Origin: Proteus vulgaris | GTDB lineage: Bacteria; Pseudomonadota; Gammaproteobacteria; Enterobacterales; Enterobacteriaceae | NCBI RefSeq assembly: GCF_033708015.1 | Contig: NZ_CP137920.1 | Location: 3,162,001 to 3,226,000 of the forward strand | DNA length: 64,000 bases | Direction: 5' to 3' | Part shown: positions 19,207 to 29,948 of the stretch, piece after piece | Layout: each line of letters begins with the position of its first letter | How positions within the stretch are numbered: position 1 is the first letter of the stretch | Made by a program: the position numbers and the translations under genes | Notes under the pieces: model-generated | What the model saw: only the letters and a program-made list of their open reading frames with translations | Database searches by the model: none | What the model was told of the DNA's origin: nothing

Positions 19207-20187
19207 TTATTTTTCGCATACCTCTCTGATCATCGCTTCTAATAAGTCAATATGCTCTGGATCATCATTTAATGCAGGAATGTATTCGTACTGTTTACCA
19301 CCACCATGAATAAAAAACTCTCGATTCTGTTCATTAATTTCTTCTAATGTTTCCAAGCAATCAGATGAAAATCCTGGGCATACAACCTGCACATGTTCAA
19401 CCCCTTCACTTCCCAGCTTTTCCATCGTTTTATCCGTATAAGGCGATAGCCAAGGTTCACGACCAAAGCGTGACTGAAATGTCAACATGACCTGTTCTTT
19501 AGGATAACCTAACTGCTCTTCTAATTGCGCTTTTAGTTTTTCTGTTGTGAGGCAACACTCATCATAATAAATATCACCCGTTTTGATAAAGCGCTCAGGA
19601 ATACCATGGAAAGAGAGAACTAAACGATCGGGTTTACCATATTGCTGAAAGCTTTTCTCAATAGAGGTGACTAACGCTTTGAGATAAAGCGGATGCGTAG
19701 GATAACTACGAATAAAATGAAGAGAGGGTATTGTACGCCTATTTTTAAAAATTCGACTAACACCATCAAATACCGCAGCCGAAGTAGAGCAAGAGTATTG
19801 AGGGTAAAGTGGTAACAAAATAATGTTCTCAACACCTTGTTGTAATAGTTTTTCAACTCCTTCATTGAGTGATGGATTGCCATAACACATCCCTAACTCC
19901 ACGGGTATATGAGGTAATCTTTGAGCAACAGCCCGTTGTTGCGCTCGGCTATAAACTAAAAGTGGTGAGCCCTCATCCATCCAAATCTGTTGATATAACT
20001 TAGCCACTTTAGGTGAGCGAAATGGTAGTATCGCCCCTTGTAATATTGGTTTCCAAATCAAAGGAGAAACATCAACAACTCGAGGATCACTAAGAAATTG
20101 AGCCAAATAACGTCGAACAGCTCCCGTTGTTGGCGCATCAGGTGTGCCAAGATTAACCAAAAGAACACCATACTTAGCATCATTCAT
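19207..20187 (-). CDS. hemH: Ferrochelatase HemH
   Basis: 326 residues (E. coli 320). It opens [15 protein letters not shown] and carries the catalytic histidine H194 in LSFHGIP, plus the YDECC segment and the C-terminal SDCLETLEE with the conserved glutamate. It inserts Fe(II) into protoporphyrin IX, the last step of haem synthesis. AAGGAG stands 8 bases before the ATG. It lies downstream of adk, with a terminator between. Confidence 0.95.
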   Translation of the reverse strand: MNDAKYGVLLVNLGTPDAPTTGAVRRYLAQFLSDPRVVDVSPLIWKPILQGAILPFRSPKVAKLYQQIWMDEGSPLLVYSRAQQRAVAQRLPHIPVELGMCYGNPSLNEGVEKLLQQGVENIILLPLYPQYSCSTSAAVFDGVSRIFKNRRTIPSLHFIRSYPTHPLYLKALVTSIEKSFQQYGKPDRLVLSFHGIPERFIKTGDIYYDECCLTTEKLKAQLEEQLGYPKEQVMLTFQSRFGREPWLSPYTDKTMEKLGSEGVEHVQVVCPGFSSDCLETLEEINEQNREFFIHGGGKQYEYIPALNDDPEHIDLLEAMIREVCEK

Positions 20188-20305
20188 ACTATGACTCCTT
20201 AGAGTTATTTTATTAGGATAACCAAAGAGTAGAAGAATAAAGGAAAATAATAGATTGTGCTTGTCAATTTATTGGATCAGTCTTTTTACCTTATTTTAAA
20301 GAGAT

Positions 20306-20332
20306 AAAAAAAATCCCGGCTCAACCGGGATT
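20306..20332 (-). terminator. Terminator of adk
   Basis: Minus-strand stem AATCCCGG (20332-20325), loop TTGAG, CCGGGATT (20319-20312), continuing into a T run to 20306. GC-rich 8-bp stem. Confidence 0.9.
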
Positions 20333-20351
20333 AGTCATCATAATGACGAAA

Positions 20352-21023
<672 letters not shown>

Positions 21024-21120
21024 TTATATTTAAACTCGAAAACGCATTACCATACCATTTTGTGAGGTCATCGCTCAAGAAATCACGGTAGCGATTGCAT
21101 TTTATTTTTATCGAAAAAGA

Positions 21121-21155
21121 AAAAACCACGCTCTCTTTTCAGAGAAACGTGGTTT
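21121..21155 (-). terminator. Terminator of htpG
   Basis: Minus-strand hairpin AAACCACG...CGTGGTTT with an inner TTCTCT/AGAGAG arm and a T run. It lies 23 bases after the htpG stop. Confidence 0.88.
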
Positions 21156-21177
21156 AAATGTTTGAAAACGAAAACAG

Positions 21178-23061
21178 TTACGCTTTTTGAACTAAAAGTT
21201 GATTCACTAAGCGAATAAACTGGTTTGGATCTTCTAAAGAGCCTCTTTCAGCAAATAAAGCCTGATCCAGTAATAAATTTACCCAATCTGCAAAGAGTGC
21301 GTCATCCGTAAGTTCTGCTGTTTTCTTCACTAATGGGTGATTTGGGTTTAGCTCAAAGTTGTATTTCACTTCTGGCACTTGTTGTCCTGCTGCTGCAAAC
21401 AATTTTGCCATTTGTGTTGTCATTTCGTCAGCACTGGTTGTCACAATTGCAGGAGTATCTGTTAAACGATGGGTTAATTTCACATCTTTAACTTTATCCC
21501 CTAGCAAGGTTTTAATACGTTCAACAAAAGGAGCTAATTGTTTATCTGTTTCTTCTTGCTCTGCCAATTTCTCTTCATCAGCAAGTTTATCAAGAGATTC
21601 ATCAGCTTTACTTACAGACTGGAATGATTTGCCATCAAACTCAGTCAGGTAATTCATCATCCACTCATCTATACGATCAGATAACAGCAGTACTTCGATA
21701 CCTTTTTTGCGGAACAACTCTAAATGAGGACTATTTTTCGCAGCCGCATAACTATCAGCGGTGATGTAATAGATTTTTTCCTGACCTTCAACCATACGGC
21801 TAACATAATCTTCCAATGACACTGTTTGCGCATCACTGTCGTTATGCGTTGATGCAAAACGTAGTAATTTTGCAATAGTTTCAATGTTAGATGAATCTTC
21901 TGCGGGGCCTTCTTTCAAGACTAAACCAAACTCTTTCCAGAATGATTGATACTCTTCCGGCTTGTTTTCTGCCAATTTTTGTAACATCTGTAATGCACGT
22001 TTCGTTAATGCACTGCGTAAATTACGTGTCACAGAGCTGTCTTGTAAAATTTCACGCGAAACGTTTAGCGGTAAATCATTAGAATCCACTAATCCACGGA
22101 TAAAGCGTAGGTAATTTGGCATAAACTGCTCAGCTTCATCCATGATAAAGACGCGCTGCACATACAGTTTTAAACCATGACGTTGTTCACGATTCCATAA
22201 ATCCCAAGGCGCTTTTGAAGGCACATATAATAAGCTTGTATACTCTTGCTTACCTTCTACGCGGTTGTGTGCCCAGCTTAGTGGATCTGCAAAGTCATGA
22301 GAGATATGTTTATAAAACTCTTTATATTCTTCATCACTTACTTCAGCTTTATTACGAGTCCAAAGTGCTTGCGCTTTATTAATTTTTTCCCATGTTACAG
22401 TGCCGTCTTCTTCATTTTTCGTTTCAATTTCAACAGGCAAAGAAATATGGTCGGAATATTTACTAATGATACTACGCAGGCGCCAATCATCTAAATACTC
22501 ATCTTCACCTTCACGTAAATGAAGTGTAATTTCTGTACCACGCTCCGCTTTTTCAATATCAGCAACGGTGTAATCACCTTCGCCTTCAGACTCCCAAAAA
22601 ACACCTTTATCTGCACTTTCACCAGCCGCTCTAGTGCGTACTGTTACTTTATCTGCAACGATAAACGCAGAATAGAATCCAACACCAAACTGGCCAATGA
22701 GTTGGCTATCTTTAGCTTGATCTTGTCCGATTGATTCTAAGAATGATTTTGTACCTGATTTTGCAATAGTACCGAGATTATCAATAACTTCATCACGGGT
22801 CATCCCAATACCATTATCACTGATAGTCAGAGTACGAGCTTCTTTATCAGTGGAAATGCGTACATGTAACTCACCGTTATTTTCATACAGCGCTGCATCT
22901 GATAATGCACGGAAACGTAATTTATCAGCCGCATCTGATGCGTTCGAAATCAATTCGCGAAGGAAAATTTCTTTATTGGAGTAAAGAGAATGGATCATTA
23001 ATTGAAGAAGTTGTTTAACTTCTGACTGAAATCCTCTTGTTTCCTGACCTTTCATACTCAT
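21178..23061 (-). CDS. htpG: Hsp90-family chaperone HtpG
   Basis: 627 residues from ATG 23061 ([12 protein letters not shown]), supported by GAGGT 4 bases upstream; a longer open frame extends 23 codons but has no conserved sequence. ATPase motifs: [28 protein letters not shown] and [11 protein letters not shown]. Middle and C-terminal dimerisation domains are complete. It is an ATP-dependent chaperone working with DnaK. A sigma-32 promoter precedes it. In E. coli it also lies directly before adk. Confidence 0.97.
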   Translation of the reverse strand: MSMKGQETRGFQSEVKQLLQLMIHSLYSNKEIFLRELISNASDAADKLRFRALSDAALYENNGELHVRISTDKEARTLTISDNGIGMTRDEVIDNLGTIAKSGTKSFLESIGQDQAKDSQLIGQFGVGFYSAFIVADKVTVRTRAAGESADKGVFWESEGEGDYTVADIEKAERGTEITLHLREGEDEYLDDWRLRSIISKYSDHISLPVEIETKNEEDGTVTWEKINKAQALWTRNKAEVSDEEYKEFYKHISHDFADPLSWAHNRVEGKQEYTSLLYVPSKAPWDLWNREQRHGLKLYVQRVFIMDEAEQFMPNYLRFIRGLVDSNDLPLNVSREILQDSSVTRNLRSALTKRALQMLQKLAENKPEEYQSFWKEFGLVLKEGPAEDSSNIETIAKLLRFASTHNDSDAQTVSLEDYVSRMVEGQEKIYYITADSYAAAKNSPHLELFRKKGIEVLLLSDRIDEWMMNYLTEFDGKSFQSVSKADESLDKLADEEKLAEQEETDKQLAPFVERIKTLLGDKVKDVKLTHRLTDTPAIVTTSADEMTTQMAKLFAAAGQQVPEVKYNFELNPNHPLVKKTAELTDDALFADWVNLLLDQALFAERGSLEDPNQFIRLVNQLLVQKA

Positions 23062-23110
23062 TTTTACCTCAATTAATCCTAATTTGGCGAAAAAAATCAA
23101 TATGAGTAAA

Positions 23111-23138
23111 AAGTGGGGATAGTTAAGCAAGTTTCAAG
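23111..23138 (-). promoter_or_regulatory. Sigma-32 (heat-shock) promoter of htpG
   Basis: On the minus strand CTTGAAA (23138-23132), 13 bases, then CCCCACTT (23118-23111), close to the sigma-32 consensus CTTGAAA / CCCCATNT. It lies 50 bases before the htpG start, where a heat-shock promoter is expected. Confidence 0.85.
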
Positions 23139-23316
23139 GGTTGAGTAAAAAATTAAGCGAATAAAAATGATTAAGTGTCTTATATGATTAAAATTTGAAT
23201 CCAGATAATACTTACTGTCTGTTTTTCTCTCTGTTCTCAAGCGTATTTTATTAACGCAGGACTTCACCGCTAAGTTAAGTTCTCATCTTAGCGGTAAGTA
23301 ATCTTATGTTATATCG

Positions 23317-24504
23317 CTATTTTTGGGCGTCATTGACAATAATAGCGTCAGCACCTGCAATTGCTTCATCCAATGCATGTTTTATTGTATCAGCATGAGC
23401 AAGCACAACACCAAGACGGCGAGAGCCTACAATTTCAGGCTTAGCAAAAAGGCGAATTTGGCGATCCGCCTTCAACGCTTTTTCAATACCAGAATAAACA
23501 ATATTTGTACTATAAAGCGCGGGTAAAATAACCGCCGATGCGCAAGCACCTAATTGGCGGATCCCCCCAATGGGATAGCCTAAAAAAGCACGAACATGAA
23601 GAGCAAACTCTGATAAATCTTGAGAAATGAGTGTTACCAATCCTGTATCATGAGGGCGAGGTGAGACTTCATTAAAGAAGACCTCATTGCCTTGAACAAA
23701 TAATTCAACACCAAATAAACCATAACCCCCTAAGTTTTCAACCACTTTACTCGCGATATGCTCTGCTTTAGCAAGTGCAATATCACTCATTTTCTGAGGC
23801 TGCCACGATGCTCGGTAATCCCCCTTTTCTTGTCGATGCCCAATAGGAGCACAAAAATGGATCCCATCAACAGCATGAATAGTCAGTAACGTGATCTCAA
23901 AATCAAACGGGATCATTTTCTCTACGATAACGCGCCCTTTTCCTGCTCTCCCTCCCTCTTGCGAATACGTCCAAGCCTGAGCTAAATCGTTTTCGTGACG
24001 AATAACACTTTGCCCTTTTCCTGATGAACTCATGACAGGTTTTACAATACAAGGGAAGCCGATTTCTAATGCGGCTTTTTTAAAGCTCACCTCATCGTCA
24101 ACAAATTGATAGTTTGATGTAGGTAAGTGTAATGTTTCTGAGGCTAAACGACGGATCCCTTCTCTATCCATCGTCAGCTTTACAGCACGCGCACAAGGAA
24201 CAACGTTTTGCCCTGCTTGTTCTAATTCAATCAGTAACGTCGTTGCTATAGCCTCAATTTCTGGAACAATAAAATCCGGTCGCTCTTGTTCTATAACTTG
24301 TTTTAATGCATCGCTATCAAGCATATTTACAACATGATGGCGATGAGCAACATGCATAGCAGGAGCATTGAGATAACGATCAACGGCAACCACTTCAATA
24401 CCTAATCGTTGGCATTCTATCGCGACTTCTTTGCCTAATTCACCCGCACCTAATAACATCACTTTTGTTGCATTTGGTGTAAGAGCCGTACCCAGCACTG
24501 TCAT
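23317..24504 (-). CDS. purT: Formate-dependent GAR transformylase PurT
   Basis: 395 residues (E. coli 392). ATP-grasp enzyme. The N-terminal [20 protein letters not shown] is the PurT signature, followed by the GAR-site VDRY, the ATP loop [12 protein letters not shown] and the metal-binding [13 protein letters not shown]. It makes formyl-GAR from GAR, formate and ATP in purine synthesis. A PurR-like operator lies 34 bases upstream, so purine repression is likely. GAGGAT precedes the ATG. Confidence 0.95.
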   Translation of the reverse strand: MTVLGTALTPNATKVMLLGAGELGKEVAIECQRLGIEVVAVDRYLNAPAMHVAHRHHVVNMLDSDALKQVIEQERPDFIVPEIEAIATTLLIELEQAGQNVVPCARAVKLTMDREGIRRLASETLHLPTSNYQFVDDEVSFKKAALEIGFPCIVKPVMSSSGKGQSVIRHENDLAQAWTYSQEGGRAGKGRVIVEKMIPFDFEITLLTIHAVDGIHFCAPIGHRQEKGDYRASWQPQKMSDIALAKAEHIASKVVENLGGYGLFGVELFVQGNEVFFNEVSPRPHDTGLVTLISQDLSEFALHVRAFLGYPIGGIRQLGACASAVILPALYSTNIVYSGIEKALKADRQIRLFAKPEIVGSRRLGVVLAHADTIKHALDEAIAGADAIIVNDAQK

Positions 24505-24537
24505 TTTTTATCCTCGCCATTAATAAAAACCGCAACC

Positions 24538-24553
24538 ACGCAAACGATTGCAT
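24538..24553 (-). promoter_or_regulatory. PurR box upstream of purT
   Basis: ACGCAAACGATTGCAT matches 14 of 16 positions of the palindromic PurR consensus ACGCAAACGTTTGCGT. It is 34 bases upstream of the purT start, in the expected operator position. Confidence 0.82.
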
Positions 24554-24628
24554 TTCATATAGCATAACGGATTTAGCGTGATAGAAAAATAGCCAGACAA
24601 AAAATAATCAAGCAGGGAAATAAAACAA

Positions 24629-25540
24629 TTACACCGTTTGGCTACGTTTTCCTTTTTGAATTTTTAGATAATTAAGGCGTTTTCGAATAAGCGCTAAGAT
24701 ACAGCATAAAAGCCCTAACCAAATCAGCGAAAAACTCACGCCTTTTACTTCATCAAAAGCTTCATGGAATAAGAAAACAGCCAGTAAAAATTGAATGGTC
24801 GGTTCAATATATTGCGCCAATCCGATGACAGTTAATGTGGTTCGTTTAACGGCTGCGGTAAAGAACAATAATGGCAATATAGTGACAGGTGCGGTTAAAA
24901 CATAATAAAAACGCGTCAGATTGTCAGCAGAAGGTAGTGCACTTTTATCTGTTATCAATAACCAAATAGTAACCCCTATTGCTAATGGCATTAACCAGAG
25001 CGTTTCCATAAATAAAGAAGTGATCACATCAAAACGAATAAATTTACGGATCAAACCGTATACAGCAAATGCGCCTCCCATCATAATAGCGAGTACAGGT
25101 AATTCGCCGTACATCCACAATTGATAGCCCACACCCGCACAGATTAAGACGACAGCCCACTTTTCTGCTGGATTCAGCTTTTCTTTAAGAAAGATAACGC
25201 CTAATAAAATTGAGAAAAGTGGATTAATAAAATACCCTAAGCTCGCTTCTAATACTTGTTGATGTGTTAATGCATAGGTAAATGTACACCAAGAAACGGC
25301 CATCGCCATTGAGCTAAATAGACACATAAAAATAGAGCGCTTATCTTGTAAAACAGCGTACCATCGTGTCCTATTTTTAATAAAGAGTCGTACGAGTAAT
25401 AAAAGAGGAATAGACCAGATCAAACGCTGAGCCAACATTTCTAATGGTTGCGCGCCAGGTAACAGCCGATAAAACAGAGGGGTTATCCCCCAAAGAATAT
25501 AAGAAAAAATGGCTAATACCGCGCCCGATTGAGCCCACAT
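24629..25540 (-). CDS. rarD: EamA-family transporter RarD
   Basis: 303 residues with about ten hydrophobic segments. The opening GAVLAIFSYILWGITPLFYRL and MLAQRLIWSIPLLLL match RarD, a member of the drug/metabolite transporter (DMT) family. A positively charged C terminus (RKRLNYLKIQKGKRS) is cytoplasmic. The substrate is unknown. It is preceded at some distance by the fructokinase gene in the same direction. Confidence 0.88.
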   Translation of the reverse strand: MWAQSGAVLAIFSYILWGITPLFYRLLPGAQPLEMLAQRLIWSIPLLLLVRLFIKNRTRWYAVLQDKRSIFMCLFSSMAMAVSWCTFTYALTHQQVLEASLGYFINPLFSILLGVIFLKEKLNPAEKWAVVLICAGVGYQLWMYGELPVLAIMMGGAFAVYGLIRKFIRFDVITSLFMETLWLMPLAIGVTIWLLITDKSALPSADNLTRFYYVLTAPVTILPLLFFTAAVKRTTLTVIGLAQYIEPTIQFLLAVFLFHEAFDEVKGVSFSLIWLGLLCCILALIRKRLNYLKIQKGKRSQTV

Positions 25541-25656
25541 TTAATGTTCCATCAATAAAAGTCAATAAGATTGAATATCATACGCTTAAAATGGGCGAAA
25601 CTATATGATCAGCATCGCTGATTGCTCAAACATCAATACGGCGATAGAGATAAGAT

Positions 25657-25707
25657 AAAAAAATCTCCATAAATAACCACTCCGAGAAAAGTCGTTATAA
25701 ATGGAGA
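25657..25707 (-). terminator. Terminator of the fructokinase gene
   Basis: Long imperfect stem on the minus strand: ATGGAGA-side 25707-25694 pairs with 25677-25664 (12 of 14 positions), followed by seven T residues (25663-25657). It lies about 65 bases after the fructokinase stop. Confidence 0.7.
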
Positions 25708-25771
25708 ATAGGAAAATTCCATTAAGGGAAAACCGTGGTAAAAACCACAACCAGAAAAAATGGGTGAAATG

Positions 25772-26719
25772 TTAGAAAATCTCCCTAACATGTAAAGGCG
25801 GTTGTTGCTGAACAAAATCATGTAATTTTTTACGACTGGGTGCCGCTGCTATCGCTCCTTTTTGAGTGGTGGCTAAAGCGCCACAAGCAGCCGCTTGCGT
25901 TACTATTTTTGATAAATATGGTTCATCTTCAGCAAACCCATATTCAGCAAGCGCAGCGAGCAAACCCGACATAAAGGCATCACCAGCCCCTGTTGTATCA
26001 ATACATTCAACGATAAAGGCACTAAATGCGATTTGAGTATTTGGTGTTAAAACTAAACAACCTTTAGAGCCTTGAGTGATCACTTTTAAACGAGCGGGAT
26101 AATCTTCTAATTTTTTAAGTGCATTATTCAATGTCACTTCTTGTGTCATCCACGTAAGTTCATCTTCTGATAATTTTAATATGTCAGCTTTATGCGCATA
26201 ATTATCAATAATTTCGCGCATTTCTTCATGATCACGCCACATTTGAGGACGCAAATTAATATCAAAACTCAGTAGTGAACCGCTTTCTTTAATATTTTTG
26301 ATTGCACAATCTAAGGTTGAGCGACAAATAGGATTAACTAATGCTAACGAGCAAAAATGCAAAATATCTTTTTCAAACGCAGGCAACGATTTTTCTGTTA
26401 AAAATTGATCGGCAGACTCAGCAACTAAGAAAGTAAAATCACGCTCACCATTTTCTTGCAAAGAGACAAGAACAGTACTGGTACGGTGAAACTCATCAAA
26501 TTCCATTGAACCAGTATCAACCCCCAGATCAAACAATGTTTTTTGCATAAAATGGCCGAACGCATCTTCACCGACACGTCCAATAAAACCACTTTTTTGA
26601 CCCAGTTTAGCCACACCCGCCGCAACATTGACAGGCGCGCCCCCTGCGCATGCTTCATATTGCATGTTTTGCAATGGGATCAAGTCAACAACAGCGTCAC
26701 CTAAAGACCAGACTTTCAT
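25772..26719 (-). CDS. scrK: Fructokinase (PfkB family, ScrK/CscK-like)
   Basis: 315 residues. PfkB sugar kinase: substrate-binding AGGAPVNVAAGVAKLG near the N terminus and the anion-hole/catalytic DTTGAGDAFMSGLL near residue 250. ATP-dependent phosphorylation of free fructose is the likely role, because it is divergent from a GH32 sucrose hydrolase and near a LacI-type repressor. Aminoimidazole riboside kinases are close relatives, and context decides the call. GGAGAG precedes the ATG. Two palindromic operators lie in the shared promoter region. Confidence 0.82.
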   Translation of the reverse strand: MKVWSLGDAVVDLIPLQNMQYEACAGGAPVNVAAGVAKLGQKSGFIGRVGEDAFGHFMQKTLFDLGVDTGSMEFDEFHRTSTVLVSLQENGERDFTFLVAESADQFLTEKSLPAFEKDILHFCSLALVNPICRSTLDCAIKNIKESGSLLSFDINLRPQMWRDHEEMREIIDNYAHKADILKLSEDELTWMTQEVTLNNALKKLEDYPARLKVITQGSKGCLVLTPNTQIAFSAFIVECIDTTGAGDAFMSGLLAALAEYGFAEDEPYLSKIVTQAAACGALATTQKGAIAAAPSRKKLHDFVQQQPPLHVREIF

Positions 26720-26817
26720 AATCTCTCCAGAAGATAAGCAATTATTTTTCTTAACTATATTCTGTTTCTATGACTATTCATAACGAAGAAATAAAGATAT
26801 TGCTCGTAAATCCACAC

Positions 26818-26832
26818 TGATAACGTTAACAT
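26818..26832. promoter_or_regulatory. Putative LacI-type operator 1 (fructokinase side)
   Basis: TGATAACGTTAACAT, with the core GATAACGTTAAC centred on CG, as usual for LacI-family operators. Its core matches operator 2 at 10 of 12 positions. It lies about 100 bases before the fructokinase start. Confidence 0.6.
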
Positions 26833-26884
26833 AATAAGATAATATGATAAAGTAAATTTCATACATCGTATTTTTTCACTCTAA

Positions 26885-26900
26885 ATGTTATCGTTAACAA
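26885..26900. promoter_or_regulatory. Putative LacI-type operator 2 (hydrolase side)
   Basis: ATGTTATCGTTAACAA, again with a central CG. The centre is 68 bases from that of operator 1, compatible with looping by a LacI-family tetramer or with separate control of the two divergent promoters. Confidence 0.6.
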
Positions 26901-26989
26901 CAAGAGTAATAGTGTGATTAATCTGTTCCTTACCTTTTCTGTACGCTTAAAAACACACTATTCACGCTAAATAGAATAAGGATAATGAT

Positions 26990-28462
26990 ATGAAACACCG
27001 CTTAGAACAATCAACAAAGGCCTTAAATACTTTAATTGAAAAACGAGGTAATAAATTTTATCCCCAGTTTCATTTAGCCGCGCCTGCAGGTTGGTTGAAT
27101 GATCCTAATGGTCTTATTTATCATGATGGTTTATATCATGCCTTTTATCAGCACCACCCTTATTCTCAAGACTGGGGGCCAATGCATTGGGGACATGCCA
27201 CAAGCTCCGATATGATCCACTGGCAACACCAACCGATTGCACTAACTCCGGGAGATGACTACGACAAAAGTGGTTGTTTCTCAGGATCAGCAATTAGCCA
27301 TGAAGGCAAACTCTATCTTTTCTATACAGGGCACAACTGGTTAGCAGACGAAGGTGATGATAGCCAAATCTATGAAGCACAATGTGTTGCTATTAGTGAA
27401 GATGGTATTCATTTCGAGAAAAAAGGGATCGTCTTAGAGCCACCTAAAGGTTATATGCATTTTCGTGATCCGAAAGTCTGGTATCAAGAAGGTAAATGGT
27501 GGATGGTTGTTGGTGCGCGTGATGAAAAAGATCAAGGACAAGTCCTACTCTTCTCTAGCGAAACCTTATTTGTAGAGGGTCAGCAGTGGAACAACGATTA
27601 CACTGTTTTAGGGAAAACAGATGATAAAAATGTTTATATGTGGGAGTGCCCTGATTTCTTCCCTATTAGTCAAGAAAACGAATTTGCCATTGTCTTCTCA
27701 CCACAAGGAAAACGCGCCGAAGGCTATCAATATCGCAATCTCTTTCAATCAGGTGCATTAATTGGCCAGTGGTCACCAAATCAACCATTTAAACCACAAG
27801 GTCACTTTATTGAACTCGATAATGGTCATGATTATTATGCACCACAATCATTTACGACACCTGATGGCCGTCGTGTTTCTATGGGATGGATGGATATGTG
27901 GAATTCACCAATGCCTTCAAAATCTGAATTCTGGTCTGGCTGCTTTACCCTCCCTAGAGAAATCACTTTTGATAAATCCAAAAATCGCTTACGCATGATC
28001 CCCGTTAAAGAAATCGAATCATTGCGCCAAAAAAAGCAGATGATTCAACCTGTTACACTCAGTAATCAATCTATCGAGCTAATAAATAATGCTTCCGCTA
28101 TCGAACTCGATTTAACGTTCTCTTTAGACAGCCACGCTGAAAAATTTGGCTTATGGCTAGGTGAAGGTCTTGAGCTCTTTGTCGATAATCAATCACATCG
28201 TTTCGTTCTTAACCGTCATTATCCTCAGCACAACATAAGTGGCGCGAGAAGTATTCCATTACCTGAAGGTTATGAATTGAATTTACGTATTTTTATTGAT
28301 CGCTCATCAATTGAAATCTTTGTCAACAAAGGTGAATTTACCCTTAGTAGCCGATATTATGCTCAAGAAGAAACTCAAGCTTTACGTCTTTTTGCCATGA
28401 ATGGTGATGCAACATTGATTAATGGTAAATATTGGCAGCTAAATAGTATTTACTCATATTGA
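26990..28462 (+). CDS. scrB: GH32 sucrose(-6-phosphate) hydrolase (ScrB/CscA-like)
   Basis: 490 residues, GH32 beta-propeller plus C-terminal beta-sandwich. Catalytic residues: nucleophile D38 in WLNDPNG, transition-state aspartate D160 in FRDP, acid/base E219 in ECPDFF. It cleaves sucrose or sucrose-6-phosphate into glucose or glucose-6-phosphate and fructose; no signal peptide, so it is cytoplasmic. The adjacent fructokinase would then phosphorylate fructose. No PTS (ScrA) or permease (CscB) gene is in the window, so whether the substrate enters phosphorylated is open. AAGGAT precedes the ATG. Confidence 0.88.
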   Translation: MKHRLEQSTKALNTLIEKRGNKFYPQFHLAAPAGWLNDPNGLIYHDGLYHAFYQHHPYSQDWGPMHWGHATSSDMIHWQHQPIALTPGDDYDKSGCFSGSAISHEGKLYLFYTGHNWLADEGDDSQIYEAQCVAISEDGIHFEKKGIVLEPPKGYMHFRDPKVWYQEGKWWMVVGARDEKDQGQVLLFSSETLFVEGQQWNNDYTVLGKTDDKNVYMWECPDFFPISQENEFAIVFSPQGKRAEGYQYRNLFQSGALIGQWSPNQPFKPQGHFIELDNGHDYYAPQSFTTPDGRRVSMGWMDMWNSPMPSKSEFWSGCFTLPREITFDKSKNRLRMIPVKEIESLRQKKQMIQPVTLSNQSIELINNASAIELDLTFSLDSHAEKFGLWLGEGLELFVDNQSHRFVLNRHYPQHNISGARSIPLPEGYELNLRIFIDRSSIEIFVNKGEFTLSSRYYAQEETQALRLFAMNGDATLINGKYWQLNSIYSY

Positions 28463-28475
28463 GAAGATAAGTAAG

Positions 28476-28501
28476 ACGTGAGTCTTTAAATAGACTCACG
28501 T
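28476..28501. terminator. Hairpin between convergent scrB and the LacI-family gene
   Basis: 10-bp stem ACGTGAGTCT/AGACTCACGT, loop of 6. It overlaps the last codons of the repressor gene and has no clear T run, so it may be a weak bidirectional terminator. Confidence 0.5.
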
Positions 28502-29481
28502 TCAACTAATTGACAAGGTACATGTAGGGTATCTTTATGGTTTCGTTCTTGAATAATATGTAACGTCGCTTCTTTACCTAATTCATAATGAGGCAATTGT
28601 ACGGTCGTTAAGGGTGGATAAAACAACTCTCCTGTACCAATCATATTATCAAATCCCAAAACAGCCACTTGCTCTGGGATCTGTAACCCCATAGAAAGTA
28701 AAACTTGGTACGCTAAAAACGCAATACGGTCATTACCACAAATGAGGATATCAAAGTCAGCTTTTTGATGAATACAATGCTTTTTCAATATTTCAATGAC
28801 ATCACGGTAGTGCTCATCTCCAAACATCATCGTATATTGTTGAAGATCCGCCAATGGCAACCCAGCTTCTTGCCAAGCATCTTCAACCGCTTTACGACGA
28901 ATAGGACCAGCAACAGACTCTGTGGGTATATAAAAACACAATGGGCGACGATACCCTTTTTCGATGACTTTTTTCATCGCAAAGTACTGCCCATGATAAT
29001 CATCAGGAATATAAGTTGGAAAAGCGTGGGTTTTATCCAAACAGTTTGCTAACACTAAATTCTTATCACGCAACTTTTCATGTACCGTGATTTCACGCAA
29101 CCCCATCGTGGTATAGATAATCCCATCTGGGCGTTGAGCCAAAAGTTGCCAAATGGCATTTTCATAACAATCTTGTGCAGTCAAATTGACCACAAATGAA
29201 CTCCAACCAAATTCTCTTGCGGTTTGTTCTATGGATAAAATCATTTCAACAGAAAATGGTGTCGTGGCGGTATCAATCGCTAAAACACCAATTGATGACA
29301 CTTTTGTTCCTTGCCCACGAATTTTTCGTGCAGAATAATCTGGAACATAGTTAAGTTGATCAATCGCATTTTGGACTTGTTTCAGTGTTTCTGGTTTTAA
29401 TAACTCAGGGTTATTAATTGCTCTTGAGACTGTCATCAAAGAAACGGAAGCAAGTCGAGCTACATCTTTCAGTGACGCCAT
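28486..29481 (-). CDS. LacI-family repressor of the sucrose cluster
   Basis: 331 residues. The N-terminal LacI helix-turn-helix SLKDVARLASVSLMTVSRAI (residues 3-22) is followed by the hinge helix YVPDYSARKIRG and a periplasmic-binding-like sensor domain ending GELFYPPLTTVQLP. By position it should control the fructokinase and GH32 genes, as ScrR or CscR does. The two CG-centred palindromes in the scrK-scrB gap are candidate targets. The effector is likely a sugar such as fructose or a sugar phosphate. The start codon lacks a strong ribosome site. Confidence 0.83.
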   Translation of the reverse strand: MASLKDVARLASVSLMTVSRAINNPELLKPETLKQVQNAIDQLNYVPDYSARKIRGQGTKVSSIGVLAIDTATTPFSVEMILSIEQTAREFGWSSFVVNLTAQDCYENAIWQLLAQRPDGIIYTTMGLREITVHEKLRDKNLVLANCLDKTHAFPTYIPDDYHGQYFAMKKVIEKGYRRPLCFYIPTESVAGPIRRKAVEDAWQEAGLPLADLQQYTMMFGDEHYRDVIEILKKHCIHQKADFDILICGNDRIAFLAYQVLLSMGLQIPEQVAVLGFDNMIGTGELFYPPLTTVQLPHYELGKEATLHIIQERNHKDTLHVPCQLVERESI

Positions 29482-29948
29482 AGCATTGGCTCGATTGGTT
29501 TATTAAAAAGGGACAATAGAAATAAAGTGCTATTTTACAAGAAGTAAAGTCAAAAATCCACAAGGGGAATTATATTGTAACTAAATACGACAATTAATGA
29601 CTTCATAAAAAGGCACCCAAATATATTATTTTTTTACTTATTAAATGGGTTCAATATAGTTAAAATCACTTACGAAAAAAAACTTAGTTACAATTAATAT
29701 TAGTTATTCCTCCCTTCATTATAGAAATAAATTATTCTTATATATAAAATGCAAATATTGAAACAAAACAAAGTTCTGATATTTTATCTATAATATAATA
29801 CAGAAGTATTAATCATTTTTAATTTGATATATTCTGAATATGGCTCCGTTGCATGAATGTTACCCTACATCAAAAAACTTATAAATTAGTCAAATTTCGT
29901 TACTCATTCACTTTTAGTGTAAGAGCAGAGTAAAACCAGGAGCAACAT
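29482..29948. other. Intergenic region between the LacI-family gene and the FixJ-like regulator
   Basis: AT-rich, with divergent genes on both sides, so it must hold both promoters. CAGGAG is placed before ATG 29949. I see no coding frame, RNA family or clear operator. Confidence 0.5.

Noticed and set aside
23062..23130. 23-codon extension of htpG
   Set aside because: It would cross the sigma-32 promoter (-10 at 23118-23111); the conserved start with a ribosome site is at 23061.
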